A stretch of DNA of 64,000 nucleotides from JBBDSV01 sp040904785 (lineage in GTDB: Bacteria; Actinomycetota; Nitriliruptoria; Nitriliruptorales; Nitriliruptoraceae). The position numbers and the translations under genes are program-made. The notes under the pieces are model-generated. The model worked only from the letters and a program-made list of their open reading frames with translations, was not told the DNA's origin and did not search any database. The stretch lies in contig JBBDSV010000065.1 of NCBI GenBank assembly GCA_040904785.1, forward strand, positions 1-64,000, read 5' to 3'. Shown here one piece after another: positions 1 to 9,409 of this stretch; within the stretch, counting starts at the first letter, position 1, and each line of letters begins with the position of its first letter.

Positions 1-905
1 TCGTGGATCTCGTCGAACTCCTTGCCGCGCAGCACCATCTTCTCGTAGATCGAGTAGTAGTGCTTCGGTCGGCCCGTGACCTCGCCACGAATGCGCAGTT
101 CACGCAGCTGATCGTGGATCGCCGCGACGACCTCCTCGAGATGCGCCTCACGTTCGGGATCCCGTTCGTCGACCATCGCGACGATCTCGTCGTAGCGCTT
201 CGGATGCAACGTGCGGAACCCGAGGTCCTCGAGACGAAGCTTGAAGTTCTGCATGCCGAGCCGGTGTGCCAACGGTGCATAGATGTCGAGCGTTTCCTGC
301 GCGATGCGCTTCTGCTTCTCGCGCGGCATGAAGTCGATCGTCTCCATGTTGTGGAGACGATCCGCGAGCTTGATCACCAGCACGCGGATGTCCTGCGCCA
401 TCGCCAGAATCATCTTGCGCAGCGTCTCGGCCTGTTGCTGCTGCTTCGACTCGACCTGGATCCGGTCGAGCTTGGTCACCCCGTCGACGAGCTGGCCGAC
501 CTCGTCGCCGAACCCCTCCCGGATCTCGTCGAGCGTCGCAGGCGTGTCCTCGACGACGTCGTGCAACAGGGCGGCGCAGAGCGTGGCGGTCCCCAGGCCG
601 AGTCCGGCGAGTTCGGTCGCCACGGCAACCGGATGGGTGATGTAGTCGTCGCCGCTCTTGCGTCGCTGACCTTCGTGCATCGCACGGGCGTACACGTAGG
701 CGCGCACGACCTCGGGCACATCGGCCTTGGACGCGTCGCGGATCGCCTGCACGAGTCCGTCGAGTTCGGTGGGGATCGAGTCGCGGGTGATCAATGGGAA
801 GCGTGCCAACACCCGTGCGACGCCCGACGGACGTGGCGGGGGAAGCGCCTGGCGCGGTGCCGGCGCCTTCTCGGTGCCCGTCGACTCGACGGCCAAGTCA
901 CCCAC
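1..905 (-). CDS. relA: RelA/SpoT (p)ppGpp synthetase/hydrolase, 3' part outside window
   Basis: Bifunctional stringent-response enzyme that makes and degrades (p)ppGpp. About 301 N-terminal residues are visible, and the reading frame runs open off the left edge. The HD hydrolase domain is clear: GDDYITHP, then LLHDVVEDT with His115-Asp116, then KLADRLHNM and APLAHRLGM. The synthetase domain starts at the edge (GRPKHYYSIYEK). I chose GTG at 905 because a GAGGTG stretch overlaps it and nothing better lies in frame upstream; the start is only moderately sure. It is the last visible gene of the yajC-HD-secD-secF-apt-relA run, the same order as in mycobacteria, 131 bases after apt. Family assignment is very secure. 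Confidence 0.95.
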   Translation of the reverse strand, partial: MGDLAVESTGTEKAPAPRQALPPPRPSGVARVLARFPLITRDSIPTELDGLVQAIRDASKADVPEVVRAYVYARAMHEGQRRKSGDDYITHPVAVATELAGLGLGTATLCAALLHDVVEDTPATLDEIREGFGDEVGQLVDGVTKLDRIQVESKQQQQAETLRKMILAMAQDIRVLVIKLADRLHNMETIDFMPREKQKRIAQETLDIYAPLAHRLGMQNFKLRLEDLGFRTLHPKRYDEIVAMVDERDPEREAHLEEVVAAIHDQLRELRIRGEVTGRPKHYYSIYEKMVLRGKEFDEIH

Positions 906-1036
906 CTCTGGCGTGTGGCGTCGTCATCGAGCGTACCGAGCGTCTGTCGTCACTCGACGGGCCGCTCGATGTCGGTTCGACCGTCCGCGATACGCCGCGT
1001 TGACCGCCGATCCCTGCCGCGCGTTCCGGCGTACGC

Positions 1037-1570
1037 TCAGTAGTGGATCAGGGCGATGTGGTCGTACTGCGCGATCTTGTCGGCACCGTGTAGGAAGCCG
1101 AGCTCGATCAGGAATCCGAGACCGAGCAGCTTGCCGCCGAGCCCTTCGACGAGCGATGCGGTCGCCGCCGCTGTTCCACCGGTCGCAAGCACGTCGTCGA
1201 CGATGATCACGCGGTCACCCGGCGAGATCGCATCCTCGTGCAGTTCGAGCGTTTCGGTGCCGTATTCGAGTTCGTAGGACACCGATCGTGTCGCGGCCGG
1301 CAGCTTGCCCGCCTTGCGCGCAGGCACGAATCCCGCCCCGAAGTGGTAGGCCACGGGAGCGGCGAGGATGAAACCGCGCGCTTCGATACCCACGACCTTG
1401 TCGACGGTTCCCCGCCCGAAATGCATGACCAAGGCGTCGATCGCCGTGGAGAATGCGACGTGATCGATGAACAGTGGTGTGACGTCCTTGAACACCACGC
1501 CCGGCTTGGGGAAGTCGGGAATGTCGCGGATGTAGTCGGCGAGGTGGGACGTGTCGAATTCGACGCGCAC
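1037..1570 (-). CDS. apt: adenine phosphoribosyltransferase
   Basis: Purine salvage enzyme converting adenine and PRPP to AMP in the cytoplasm. The 177-residue product has the usual length. N-terminal IRDIPDFPKPGVVFKDVTPL is the family hallmark, GIEARGFILAAPVA is the adenine-side motif, and VIIVDDVLATGGT (residues 121-133) is the PRPP-binding loop. Start is GTG at 1570, preceded by a near-perfect AAGGAGG ribosome site. It follows secF by 17 bases and precedes relA, the usual actinobacterial arrangement, so co-transcription is likely. Confidence 0.96.
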   Translation of the reverse strand: MRVEFDTSHLADYIRDIPDFPKPGVVFKDVTPLFIDHVAFSTAIDALVMHFGRGTVDKVVGIEARGFILAAPVAYHFGAGFVPARKAGKLPAATRSVSYELEYGTETLELHEDAISPGDRVIIVDDVLATGGTAAATASLVEGLGGKLLGLGFLIELGFLHGADKIAQYDHIALIHY

Positions 1571-1587
1571 AGGTGTCCTCCTTGGGT

Positions 1588-2652
1588 TCAGCGCCGCTTG
1601 CCGCGCCGCTTCTTGCGCGAGCCCGTCCCGCGGACGTACTCGGTCGTGATCGGCGCACGTGCCTCAGGCGAACCGGCAGGCGCGGCAGCCGGTGCTGCGC
1701 CGTCTTCGCCCGCATCGGTGCGGGCAACCTTGGCGATGCGCCGCTGCTCGGCGGGCTCGCGCGACTTGAGCCACGAGAACACCGGGCCAGCGATGAACAG
1801 CGACGAGTACACGCCGACGATCATGCCGACGAACAGCGCGAGTGCGAGATCTTCGAGGGTGCTCGCACCGAAGGCGCGTGCACCGATGAACAACAGGGCC
1901 GCCACGGGAAGCACCGAGGTCACGGAGGTGTTGATCGACCGCATCAACACCTCGTTGGTGGAGGAATTCACCAACTCCGCGTAGGTGCGACGACCGGGGT
2001 CGCCGAGTGACACGGCGTTTTCACGCACCCGGTCGAACACGACAACGGTGTCATAGAGCGAATACCCGAGAATCGTCAGCAGCGCGATGACGGTCGCCGG
2101 TGAGACGCTGAACCCGACCATCGCATAGACGCCGATGGTGATGGCCAGGTCATGCAGCAGTGCGACGACGGCAGCGATCGCCATCTTGAATTCGAGCCGC
2201 AGCGAGATGTAGAGCACGATCACGACGAGGAACACGGCAAGGGCCTGCAGCGCCTGCGAGGTGATGCGCGCCCCCCAAGTGGGACCGACGAAGTCCTCGA
2301 GTACATCTCCGGCGTCGGCCGTGTCGACCAGCGCGGCGCGGACGGCATCGGCGGTGTCCCCGCCAGGTTCGAGCGCCTCCATTCGGACGATCGCGCCAAC
2401 GACGTCCTCGCCGTCGAGCTGCAGCTGTGCGATGACGTCACGTGCGCCGGCGTCGATCGCTGCAGCCCGCAGCTGCTGACTCGTCAGGTCATCGCGCACG
2501 TCGACAAACGTGTATGCGGTTCCACCGGTGAACTCGATCGAAAGGTCCAGCCCGCGCAGACCGATCGAGACGATGCCCGCCAATAACAGCACCGCGGACA
2601 GCACCGCCCACTTGCGCGCGGAACCGACGAAGTCGTACTGGGGTGTCCTCAT
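1588..2652 (-). CDS. secF: protein-export membrane protein SecF
   Basis: Inner-membrane partner of SecD that uses the proton gradient to help complete SecYEG-mediated export. The 354-residue product begins MRTPQYDF, followed by a first membrane segment (about 15-34) and the extracytoplasmic domain opening SIEFTGGTAY (38-47). Further membrane segments and the motif LGYSLYDTVVVFDRVREN follow. The C-terminus is a basic tail of Lys/Arg. The reading frame stays open 34 codons upstream, but ATG at 2652 overlaps the secD stop as ATGA, which fixes the start and suggests translational coupling. Order is secD-secF-apt. Confidence 0.96.
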   Translation of the reverse strand: MRTPQYDFVGSARKWAVLSAVLLLAGIVSIGLRGLDLSIEFTGGTAYTFVDVRDDLTSQQLRAAAIDAGARDVIAQLQLDGEDVVGAIVRMEALEPGGDTADAVRAALVDTADAGDVLEDFVGPTWGARITSQALQALAVFLVVIVLYISLRLEFKMAIAAVVALLHDLAITIGVYAMVGFSVSPATVIALLTILGYSLYDTVVVFDRVRENAVSLGDPGRRTYAELVNSSTNEVLMRSINTSVTSVLPVAALLFIGARAFGASTLEDLALALFVGMIVGVYSSLFIAGPVFSWLKSREPAEQRRIAKVARTDAGEDGAAPAAAPAGSPEARAPITTEYVRGTGSRKKRRGKRR

Positions 2653-4118
2653 GCCGCACCTCCCGGAGCCGGCGACGCCGCGGCGCGAACGGTCCATCGT
2701 GTCAGCAACCGCGACGTAGACAGCAGCCACACGACCGGACGTGTGAAGCCCCACATGATCAGCAAGTCGAGCACCGTGGCCATGCCGAGCATCAAGGCGA
2801 AGCCGCGCACGGGACCGACCGCGAGGAAGTAGAGGATCACCGCGGCGGCCAACGTGACGGTATTGCCGGCGAGATTGGTGCGGAACGCCGACGCAAAGGC
2901 GCGGCGAACCGCAGTGCGCATCGTCTTGCCGAGGTTGACCTCATCACGAATGCGCTCGAAGAAGATGATCGACGAGTCCGCCGTGATCCCGATCGACACG
3001 ATGAGACCGGCAACACCGGCCAGCGTGAGGGCGAAACCGACCGCGCCGAGCATCGACACGAGCGCGGCGACCCACACCCCGAAGACGGTGAGTGCGGCGA
3101 GCGCGACCACGCCGAGCGTCCGGTAGAACCAGATCAGCCAGATCCCGACCAGAACGAGTCCGATGAGGCCGGCGAGCACGCCCGACCGAAGCGACTCGGC
3201 GCCCAGCGTCGGGGACACCTGTTGGAACGTCGCCTCTTCGAGCGTGATCGGCAACGCACCGGTCTGGAGCACGAGTGCGAGATCTCGTGCCTCCTGCTCC
3301 TGGTCATCAATCGATCCGCTGCCGACGGTGATCGAGGCGATCCCGTCACGGATCCCGATGCCGCAGGCGACCCCCGAAGCCATCGTCGGCGCCGACTCGA
3401 CTACGCCATCGAGGACGATCGCGAGCAGACCCGGACCGCCGGCGTCCCGTTCACACGCCAGCTGCGACGAGATTTCGGCGAACTGGCGCGCTCCGAGCGT
3501 GTCGAGCTCGAGCGTGACCGAAAAGCCCTGCCCGTCACCCAGCGCCGGGAATGCGTCCTCGATCCGGTCGCCGGTCAGCGCGGCGGGGCCGACCTGATAC
3601 TTCATCGGCTTGAGTTCGTCGGTCGCGGGATCGAGCACGGCCGAATCTTCGGGACCGCAGACGATGCCGGCCTCGTCGTGCGGCAGCTGATCGTCGACCG
3701 CCGACGGCTGCGCGCAGTCCGGACCGTCGGCGTAGCCCTCCATACCGGGGACGATGACGTCGATGACCGGGCGGAACGTCAACTGTGCCGTACGACCAAT
3801 CAGTTCTCGCAGACGATCAGGATCGTCGACGCCCGGCAACTGCACGAGCACGTCGGTGCCCGACCGCGAGATGTCCGGCTCAGAGACCCCCAGCGAGTCG
3901 ACCCGCGCACGGATGATCTCGATCGTCTCGTCGAGGACGGCCTCGAAGTCGTCGGGGCGGGGCTGTCCTTCGGGGAGCCGAGGCTCGTACACGGCGCTGA
4001 TGCCCCCCTGCAGATCGAGGCCGAGGTTCGGGCGTGCACCAAGAACCAGGACCGTGCTCGCCGCTGCAACGAGCACGAGCACCACAGCCAAGATCACGAT
4101 GAGTGGACGTCTGTTCAC
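2649..4118 (-). CDS. secD: protein translocase subunit SecD
   Basis: Forms the SecDF accessory complex of the Sec translocon. The 489-residue protein has an N-terminal membrane helix (about 7-26), the conserved start of the periplasmic P1 region (GLDLQGGISAVYEPR) and a large extracytoplasmic domain (PQTVD-type PGVDDPDRL segment). A C-terminal block of five predicted membrane helices contains GLIVSIGITADSSIIFFERIRDE, the typical SecD TM4 motif. Overlap with secF is 4 bases and the upstream HD-domain gene ends 19 bases away, so the set is probably one operon from yajC. Confidence 0.96.
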   Translation of the reverse strand: MNRRPLIVILAVVLVLVAAASTVLVLGARPNLGLDLQGGISAVYEPRLPEGQPRPDDFEAVLDETIEIIRARVDSLGVSEPDISRSGTDVLVQLPGVDDPDRLRELIGRTAQLTFRPVIDVIVPGMEGYADGPDCAQPSAVDDQLPHDEAGIVCGPEDSAVLDPATDELKPMKYQVGPAALTGDRIEDAFPALGDGQGFSVTLELDTLGARQFAEISSQLACERDAGGPGLLAIVLDGVVESAPTMASGVACGIGIRDGIASITVGSGSIDDQEQEARDLALVLQTGALPITLEEATFQQVSPTLGAESLRSGVLAGLIGLVLVGIWLIWFYRTLGVVALAALTVFGVWVAALVSMLGAVGFALTLAGVAGLIVSIGITADSSIIFFERIRDEVNLGKTMRTAVRRAFASAFRTNLAGNTVTLAAAVILYFLAVGPVRGFALMLGMATVLDLLIMWGFTRPVVWLLSTSRLLTRWTVRAAASPAPGGAA

Positions 4119-4137
4119 GCGAAGGTCCCTGTCACTG

Positions 4138-5007
4138 TCATCCGAGCGGAACGCCGTTGGCCGTGATGCGGAACTCGCATCCCAGCGTCCGCGCCGCCCG
4201 TCGGCACATGATCATGCGGTCAAGGAATATCTCGAAGTACTCGACGACCGTCGACCGTTCGGTGTCGAGCCGCAGCTCCAACGTGATCGTCGCCGCATCG
4301 GCGTCGACCCGGAGGAAGGAGTGGGTCACCGCGTCGTTCACCCGGTCATGGATGTCTGCGGCAGGATCCGCACCCTTGCGCACACGGGACCGGTGAACGT
4401 CGGCCTTGTCGGCCAGGATGACCGCGGCCCCCACCGGACCGACTGACGACCCGTACTGCTCCTCATGGTTGCCGATCGCCGACAGCACCACGCCGACACG
4501 GTACGGATCGACCTCGATCCGCCGGAGCGCGTCATAGGCAATCCAGGCACCGGACAACCCGTGATTGGCGCGGGTGACGACGTTGCCAACATCGTGGAGA
4601 TAGCCGCTGATCGCCGCCAGCTCGCACAGTTCCTCGTCCGCCCCAAGATGGCGAAGCACGTTGTGTGCGATGCGGCCCACCAGGTTCGCATGGCGGAACC
4701 CGTGCTCGGTGAATCCCTGCGCGGCGAGGAACTGATCTGACAGCTTGATGAATGCGCTGACGACCTCGTCCTGCTGCAGCCGCGTGAGCACGTCGACGTG
4801 CGATCCCGTGCGCCGCTCGGCCTCGAGTGCGACCTCGGCCGCCTCGCGCACGGCGTCGGCCGCGCCGATGCCCCGCAGCAGCGCCGCCTCCGCCGATCCG
4901 TGAATCGCCGAGGCGGGAACCGTCATCGATGCGACAGATTCGTCCTGTTCCGCGACGACATCACCCGACGCACGGTCGGGTTGCGGCGGTTCCGGGGTGT
5001 CGCTCAC
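4138..5007 (-). CDS. HD-domain metal-dependent phosphohydrolase embedded in the sec operon
   Basis: A 289-residue cytoplasmic protein with an HD superfamily domain. Visible metal-site motifs are FTEHGFRHA, GYLHDVGN (His138-Asp139), the following NHGLSGAWIA, IGNHEEQYG and ADKADVHRSRV. This layout resembles HD phosphohydrolases acting on nucleotides or phosphate esters, but the substrate cannot be told. The first 45 residues are acidic and low-complexity. The start ATG overlaps the yajC stop by 4 bases and the stop lies 19 bases before secD, so it is translationally embedded between two Sec genes, which is not the standard arrangement. A link to export or stress signalling (relA lies downstream) is inference only. 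Confidence 0.85.
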   Translation of the reverse strand: MSDTPEPPQPDRASGDVVAEQDESVASMTVPASAIHGSAEAALLRGIGAADAVREAAEVALEAERRTGSHVDVLTRLQQDEVVSAFIKLSDQFLAAQGFTEHGFRHANLVGRIAHNVLRHLGADEELCELAAISGYLHDVGNVVTRANHGLSGAWIAYDALRRIEVDPYRVGVVLSAIGNHEEQYGSSVGPVGAAVILADKADVHRSRVRKGADPAADIHDRVNDAVTHSFLRVDADAATITLELRLDTERSTVVEYFEIFLDRMIMCRRAARTLGCEFRITANGVPLG

Positions 5008-5279
5008 GCGTCCTCGTTGCGCACGACCCGTGCCAGCGATGTCCGCTGGAACCGCAGCACAACGTCGTCGTCACCGGTGACCTGCAGGTCCATCGTGTCG
5101 TCGGTCAGCCCGACAATCTTTCCATGCATGCCGCCGATCGTGACGATGTTGTCGCCCACCTGGGCGTTCGACACCATCTGACGATGTTCCTTCTGCCGCT
5201 TCTGCTGCGGCCGGATGAGCAGCAGGTAGAGCACGACGAGAAACAGGATCGGCAGCAACAGTCCACTCAGGCCTTCCAC
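5004..5279 (-). CDS. yajC: preprotein translocase subunit YajC
   Basis: Small single-pass membrane protein of the Sec holotranslocon that associates with SecDF. The 91-residue product has one N-terminal membrane helix (about 5-22, LLLPILFLVVLYLLLIRPQ) directly followed by the family signature RPQQKRQKEH, and a soluble C-terminal domain with VGDNIVTIGGMHGKIVGL. It heads the yajC-HD-secD-secF-apt-relA operon. In many actinobacteria ruvB is the next gene upstream; here an antiporter gene lies between them. Confidence 0.96.
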   Translation of the reverse strand: MEGLSGLLLPILFLVVLYLLLIRPQQKRQKEHRQMVSNAQVGDNIVTIGGMHGKIVGLTDDTMDLQVTGDDDVVLRFQRTSLARVVRNEDA

Positions 5280-5422
5280 GCGGAGGCTCCTTCAGTGTGG
5301 GGACGTCGACGAATGTGCGGTACCGGCGGCGATCACATTCCTCGCACGCCTCGGCGGGCGCACCGGCACCGTCAGCCAGCGTACTCGCCACGATCTGCTC
5401 GGTCCGACAGCGTGGACGCGTA

Positions 5423-6985
5423 TCAGGGCTGTGTCCCGTCGCGGGCGTCACGCGTCGTTCCAACCGGTGGCGGGTCTTCACCTTCGCTGGCCAACGGCGG
5501 CGCGGTGGCGGTCTCACCGCGGGCCCACGCAGTGATCCGCTCAAGGACGTCACCCTGACGTTGCGCCGTCAGCAACAGGACGTCACCCGGGAGGATCATG
5601 GTGTCGCCACGGGCGACGAGGACGCGATCGTCGCGCACGATTGCCGCGACGCGCGAGTCACCGAGCTCGGGTAGCTCGGCGAGCCGTCGATTCGCGATCC
5701 GCAGGTCATCGGTGACGAACAGTTCGACGAGGTCGATGTCGATCTCGTCGAGGGGAAGTGCCTCGGCGACCGGCGCCCACGCCGGGCGCGACGATTCGAG
5801 CCCGAGCAGCCGCACGACGGGAAGCAACGACGATCCCTGCACCAACACCGACACCAGAACGACGAAGAACACCACGTCGAAGATGTCACTCCCCCCAGCG
5901 ATTCCCGCCGTGTACGGAAAGGTCGCGAGCACGATGGGAACCGCGCCGCGCAATCCGGCCAGGGAGACGACCGCCTGTTCGCGCCAGGTGAACCGAGACC
6001 CGAGCGTGCACAACCACACGGCCAACGGCCGCGCAACGAAGACGAGGACGCCCACCACTGCGAGCCCGGGCAATGCGACCTCGGGCAGGCGCGACGGGAA
6101 TACCAGCAGCCCGAGCAGCAGGAACAATCCGACCTCGGCGGCGTTCGCCATCGCTTCGTGGAAACCGAGGACGCCACGGCGATGCCGAGGGACGAAGCTG
6201 CCGATGGCCAGGCCGGCGAGGTACACCGCGACGAATCCGGAACCGCCAACCAGTGCGGCGGTGCCATAGGCGAGCGCGCCGAAGGCGGCCGCGAGCACGG
6301 GATAGAGTCCGGCGATGCCCAGGTTGACCCGACGAAGCACCCAGACAGCACCAGCGCCGCACACCGCACCCGCCGCGACGCCCGCGAGGATCTGCACCGC
6401 GGCGAACCGCGCCCACGCGGCGGGTCCCATCGCTCCGTTCTCGATCGTCGCCAGAAGCCCGACGGTGAGCATGATCGCGATTGGATCGTTGGCGCCCGAC
6501 TCAATCCGCAGCACGGCGGATACGCGACGCGGCAACGGCGTCGTGCGCATCATCGAGAACACCGCGGCGGCATCAGTCGAGGCGACGACCGAGCCGAGAA
6601 GCCCCGCGGTCACCGGATCGAGATCGAAGATCAGCCAGGCAGCCAGCGCCGTCACTCCTGCGGTGACGAGGACGCCGACGGTGGACAGGGCCAGTCCGGG
6701 TACAGCGGCCCGCTTGAGGTCGGTCGGCTTGGTCGTGAGGCCGCCCTCGAAGAGAATGATGAGCAGCGCGACGACACCGAGGTCGCGTACGAGCAGTTGA
6801 TCGTCGAGGCCGACCCATCCGAGGCCGTCGGTACCGACGACCATGCCCAGCGTCAGGAAGAGCAGCGCACCGGGAATTCGCAACCGGCTGTGTGGTCTGG
6901 ACGCGACCGCGGAGATCAGCACCGCGCCGATCATGAGTGCCGCCGCGACGAATACGATCCGGTCGAGCGGCAGTCCTGCGGTCAT
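5423..6985 (-). CDS. K+/H+ (CPA1/NhaP2-type) antiporter with C-terminal TrkA-C domain
   Basis: Integral membrane cation/proton antiporter of about 520 residues with roughly 12 hydrophobic segments. FEGGLTTKP, VVASTDAAAVFSMMR and RIESGANDPIAIML are CPA1 transport motifs with the paired acidic residues. The last 130 residues form a soluble TrkA-C-like domain (ELFVTDDLRIANRRLAELPEL ... ILPGDVLLL), as in NhaP2/CvrA potassium/proton antiporters. Start ATG at 6985 is chosen for its GAGGAG ribosome site; 18 more upstream codons are open but look non-coding. It separates ruvB from yajC and may be a later insertion in the conserved block. Ion specificity is inferred from architecture. Confidence 0.88.
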   Translation of the reverse strand: MTAGLPLDRIVFVAAALMIGAVLISAVASRPHSRLRIPGALLFLTLGMVVGTDGLGWVGLDDQLLVRDLGVVALLIILFEGGLTTKPTDLKRAAVPGLALSTVGVLVTAGVTALAAWLIFDLDPVTAGLLGSVVASTDAAAVFSMMRTTPLPRRVSAVLRIESGANDPIAIMLTVGLLATIENGAMGPAAWARFAAVQILAGVAAGAVCGAGAVWVLRRVNLGIAGLYPVLAAAFGALAYGTAALVGGSGFVAVYLAGLAIGSFVPRHRRGVLGFHEAMANAAEVGLFLLLGLLVFPSRLPEVALPGLAVVGVLVFVARPLAVWLCTLGSRFTWREQAVVSLAGLRGAVPIVLATFPYTAGIAGGSDIFDVVFFVVLVSVLVQGSSLLPVVRLLGLESSRPAWAPVAEALPLDEIDIDLVELFVTDDLRIANRRLAELPELGDSRVAAIVRDDRVLVARGDTMILPGDVLLLTAQRQGDVLERITAWARGETATAPPLASEGEDPPPVGTTRDARDGTQP

Positions 6986-7069
6986 CGGCGTGCTCCTCGT
7001 GGGAACGCACCGCCGGTCGTATCCGGACGGGGCGCCCACCCTACAGAGCGCCGACCATCTGCCGACGTG

Positions 7070-8128
7070 TCAATCGTCAAACAGTGGCACTGCACCGGGC
7101 CGCCGGGCGTCGACGACCGCGGTCGGGTCGGGCAGTGGTCGGCCGAGGTGTGCGTACGCACCGGCCGTGGCGACCCGGCCACGCGGCGTGCGCTGGAGCA
7201 GTCCCGCGCGCAGCAGAAACGGCTCGACTGCGTCTTCGACCGTGTCGGTCTCCTCGGAGACCGCCGTCGCCAGTGTCGCCAGTCCCACCGGTCCCCCGCC
7301 GAACCGATCGATGAGCGCTTCGAGGACCCGACGATCGAGCCGATCGAGCCCCAGCTCGTCGACGTCGAAGACCGTGAGCGCACGACGGGCCACGTCCCGA
7401 TCGATCGTCCCATCGGCTTCGACGTCGGCGAAGTCGCGAACTCGGCGGAGCAGGCGATTGGCGATGCGTGGCGTCCCGCGTGACCGCGTCGCGATCTCGT
7501 CGGCGCCGTCGTCGCTGAGCACGATCGCGAGCAGCTGCGCGGACCGGCGCACGATTTCGACGAGTTCCGCCGCTTCGTAGTGCTCGAGCTGCGCCGAGAA
7601 GCCGAACCGATCCCGCAACGGCGCTGCGATGAGGCCCGTGCGTGTGGTCGCGCCGACGAGGGTGAATCGCGGCAGCTCGAGCCGGATCGACCGCGCACCG
7701 GGTCCCTTGCCGACGACGATGTCGAGCGTGAAGTCCTCCATCGCGGGATAGAGCACCTCTTCGACGGTGCGTGGAAGCCGGTGCACCTCGTCGATGAACA
7801 GCACGTCGCCGGCTTCGAGCCCCGTGAGAATCGCGGCGAGGTCACCCGGGCGTTCGATCGCCGGCCCCGACGTTGCCCGGAACTGTGCTCCCACTTCGGC
7901 GGCCACGATCGCCGCCAATGTCGTCTTGCCGAGACCGGGCGCGCCGGAGAGCAACACATGGTCGGCAGCGGTCGCCCGCTTGCGTGCACCGGCGAGGACG
8001 AGCGACAGCTGCCGTCGCACGCGCTCCTGGCCGATGAAGTCGTCGAGGCGTCCAGGGCGCAGGCTGGCCTCGAAACCGACATCGTCAGCCACTGCGTCTT
8101 CGTCGAGTACGTGGTCGTCGCGCATCAT
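7070..8128 (-). CDS. ruvB: Holliday junction branch migration helicase RuvB
   Basis: AAA+ motor of RuvABC, which drives branch migration during recombination repair. The 352-residue protein has the usual length. It shows [16 protein letters not shown] near the N-terminus, Walker [10 protein letters not shown] (62-70), Walker [10 protein letters not shown], the signature [18 protein letters not shown] and a C-terminal winged-helix domain. It overlaps ruvA by 4 bases. The likely promoter and SOS box lie upstream of ruvC, so the three genes are probably DNA-damage inducible as one operon. Confidence 0.97.
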   Translation of the reverse strand: MMRDDHVLDEDAVADDVGFEASLRPGRLDDFIGQERVRRQLSLVLAGARKRATAADHVLLSGAPGLGKTTLAAIVAAEVGAQFRATSGPAIERPGDLAAILTGLEAGDVLFIDEVHRLPRTVEEVLYPAMEDFTLDIVVGKGPGARSIRLELPRFTLVGATTRTGLIAAPLRDRFGFSAQLEHYEAAELVEIVRRSAQLLAIVLSDDGADEIATRSRGTPRIANRLLRRVRDFADVEADGTIDRDVARRALTVFDVDELGLDRLDRRVLEALIDRFGGGPVGLATLATAVSEETDTVEDAVEPFLLRAGLLQRTPRGRVATAGAYAHLGRPLPDPTAVVDARRPGAVPLFDD

Positions 8129-8721
8129 GCTCCCTGCTTCGCACGCGAACCGAGCGCCTGCAGTGCCTGACGCAGGCGCGCCTCGGTCGAGTCGTCCCCG
8201 TCAGCAATCCCCGGCAGAACCTCGGCGATCTCGCCGACCGTGTACCCGAGCGCGAGCAGTGCGTCGCGGACCTCGTCATCACCCGGAGATGCAGCTGTCG
8301 ACGCCGGACTGACAGACCCCGTAAGCGCGCCGAGGCGATCTTGGAGTTCGAGCACCATGCGCTCAGCGACCTTCTTTCCGACGCCCGCAATCGTCGTCAA
8401 CGTCGCAACATCGCCCGCGGCGATCGCGGACCGCAGGTCACTCGCCGGCAGCGTCGCAAGCGCAGCCATCGCCAATCGCGGCCCGACACCGGAGGCGTGC
8501 AACAGCAGTTCAAACGTCTCGAGCGAGGGGCGATCGGCGAATCCGTACAGCGTCATCGAGTCTTCGCGCACTTGCAGCGAGGTGAACAGCTCGACGGACG
8601 CGCCTCGCGCGGGCACGCGGTCGATCGCCGCGACCTGCACGACGTACCCGACGCCGTGCACATCGACAACGACGTGCGACGTGTCACGGTGCGCGACGAC
8701 ACCGTGGAGGTGGCCGATCAT
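8125..8721 (-). CDS. ruvA: Holliday junction DNA-binding protein RuvA
   Basis: Tetrameric protein that binds the four-way junction and loads RuvB. The 198-residue protein begins [13 protein letters not shown] and includes an OB-fold with [17 protein letters not shown], a helix-hairpin-helix region ([13 protein letters not shown] and [16 protein letters not shown]) and a C-terminal domain ([19 protein letters not shown]) that contacts RuvB. A Ser/Ala-rich linker at about 130-145 joins them. It overlaps both ruvB and ruvC by 4 bases (ATGA), so translational coupling through the operon is likely. Confidence 0.97.
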   Translation of the reverse strand: MIGHLHGVVAHRDTSHVVVDVHGVGYVVQVAAIDRVPARGASVELFTSLQVREDSMTLYGFADRPSLETFELLLHASGVGPRLAMAALATLPASDLRSAIAAGDVATLTTIAGVGKKVAERMVLELQDRLGALTGSVSPASTAASPGDDEVRDALLALGYTVGEIAEVLPGIADGDDSTEARLRQALQALGSRAKQGA

Positions 8722-9356
8722 TGTTGCCCCCGGCCTGTTCGCGGTGCCGACGCTGCAGCGAGACGGTCACCAAGTACTGCCTCCCAACCGCCCCGCCGCG
8801 CCTGCTGCGCCGCCGCGTGCGCAGCCTGCAACGTCTCGGCGGCCGCCGGCGACGATGCTGCGCGCGACAGCCGCGAACGCGCCAGATGGGTAATGGCAAC
8901 GGCGAGTGCGTCGGTGACATCGGCAGGACCGAACGATTCGACGACACCGAGTTGGGCGGCAACCATTCGCGCGACCCCGTCCTTATCCGCCGTTCCGGAT
9001 CCCGCGACGGTGAGTTTGACCTCCGTCGGGGTGTAGGCCGCGACCGTCAGCCCGGCCTGCGCCCCCGCAAGCAGCGCGACGCCAGCAGCCTGCCCGGTTG
9101 CCATCGCCGTGCGCACGTTCTTGGAGAACAGCACCTGCTCGACGGCCATGGCGGTCGGTGCGAATTCGCCGATCACCTCGACCAGGGCGGTGTGCACGGC
9201 GAGCAGCCGCTGTTCCAGCGGCTCGGCCGGATCGGTGCGGACGCACCGGTGCGCACACAGCCGTGGCGACGACGCTGATCCCTCGACGATCCCGATACCG
9301 CAACGAGACAGCCCCGGGTCAACGCCGAGCACCCGCAGAGGTGTTGCGTCTGCCAC
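8718..9356 (-). CDS. ruvC: crossover junction endodeoxyribonuclease RuvC
   Basis: Resolvase that cleaves Holliday junctions in complex with RuvAB. The RNase H-like fold is recognisable from VLGVDPGLSRCG with the first catalytic Asp13, AVEQVLFSKNVRTAMATGQAAG with Glu, and the C-terminal DVTDALAVAITH with the remaining acidic residues. A TTG at 9377 would add seven residues; GTG at 9356 is preferred because a GAGGGA ribosome site lies 9 bases before it. The last 45 residues extend past the usual core and are Ala/Arg-rich. First gene of ruvCAB, downstream of a perfect SOS-type palindrome. Confidence 0.95.
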   Translation of the reverse strand: MADATPLRVLGVDPGLSRCGIGIVEGSASSPRLCAHRCVRTDPAEPLEQRLLAVHTALVEVIGEFAPTAMAVEQVLFSKNVRTAMATGQAAGVALLAGAQAGLTVAAYTPTEVKLTVAGSGTADKDGVARMVAAQLGVVESFGPADVTDALAVAITHLARSRLSRAASSPAAAETLQAAHAAAQQARRGGWEAVLGDRLAAASAPRTGRGQQ

Positions 9357-9409
9357 GTCGCCGCTTCCCTCGAGCAACCGGGTTGCTGCACGCTCCCGTC
9401 AACCTCTCG

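Noticed and set aside
3..1043. Long plus-strand frame at the left edge
   Set aside because: It mirrors relA, whose HD and synthetase motifs read cleanly on the minus strand off the window edge.
5280..5422. Possible small gene between yajC and the antiporter
   Set aside because: Only fragments without a ribosome site or motif are open; it is treated as intergenic.
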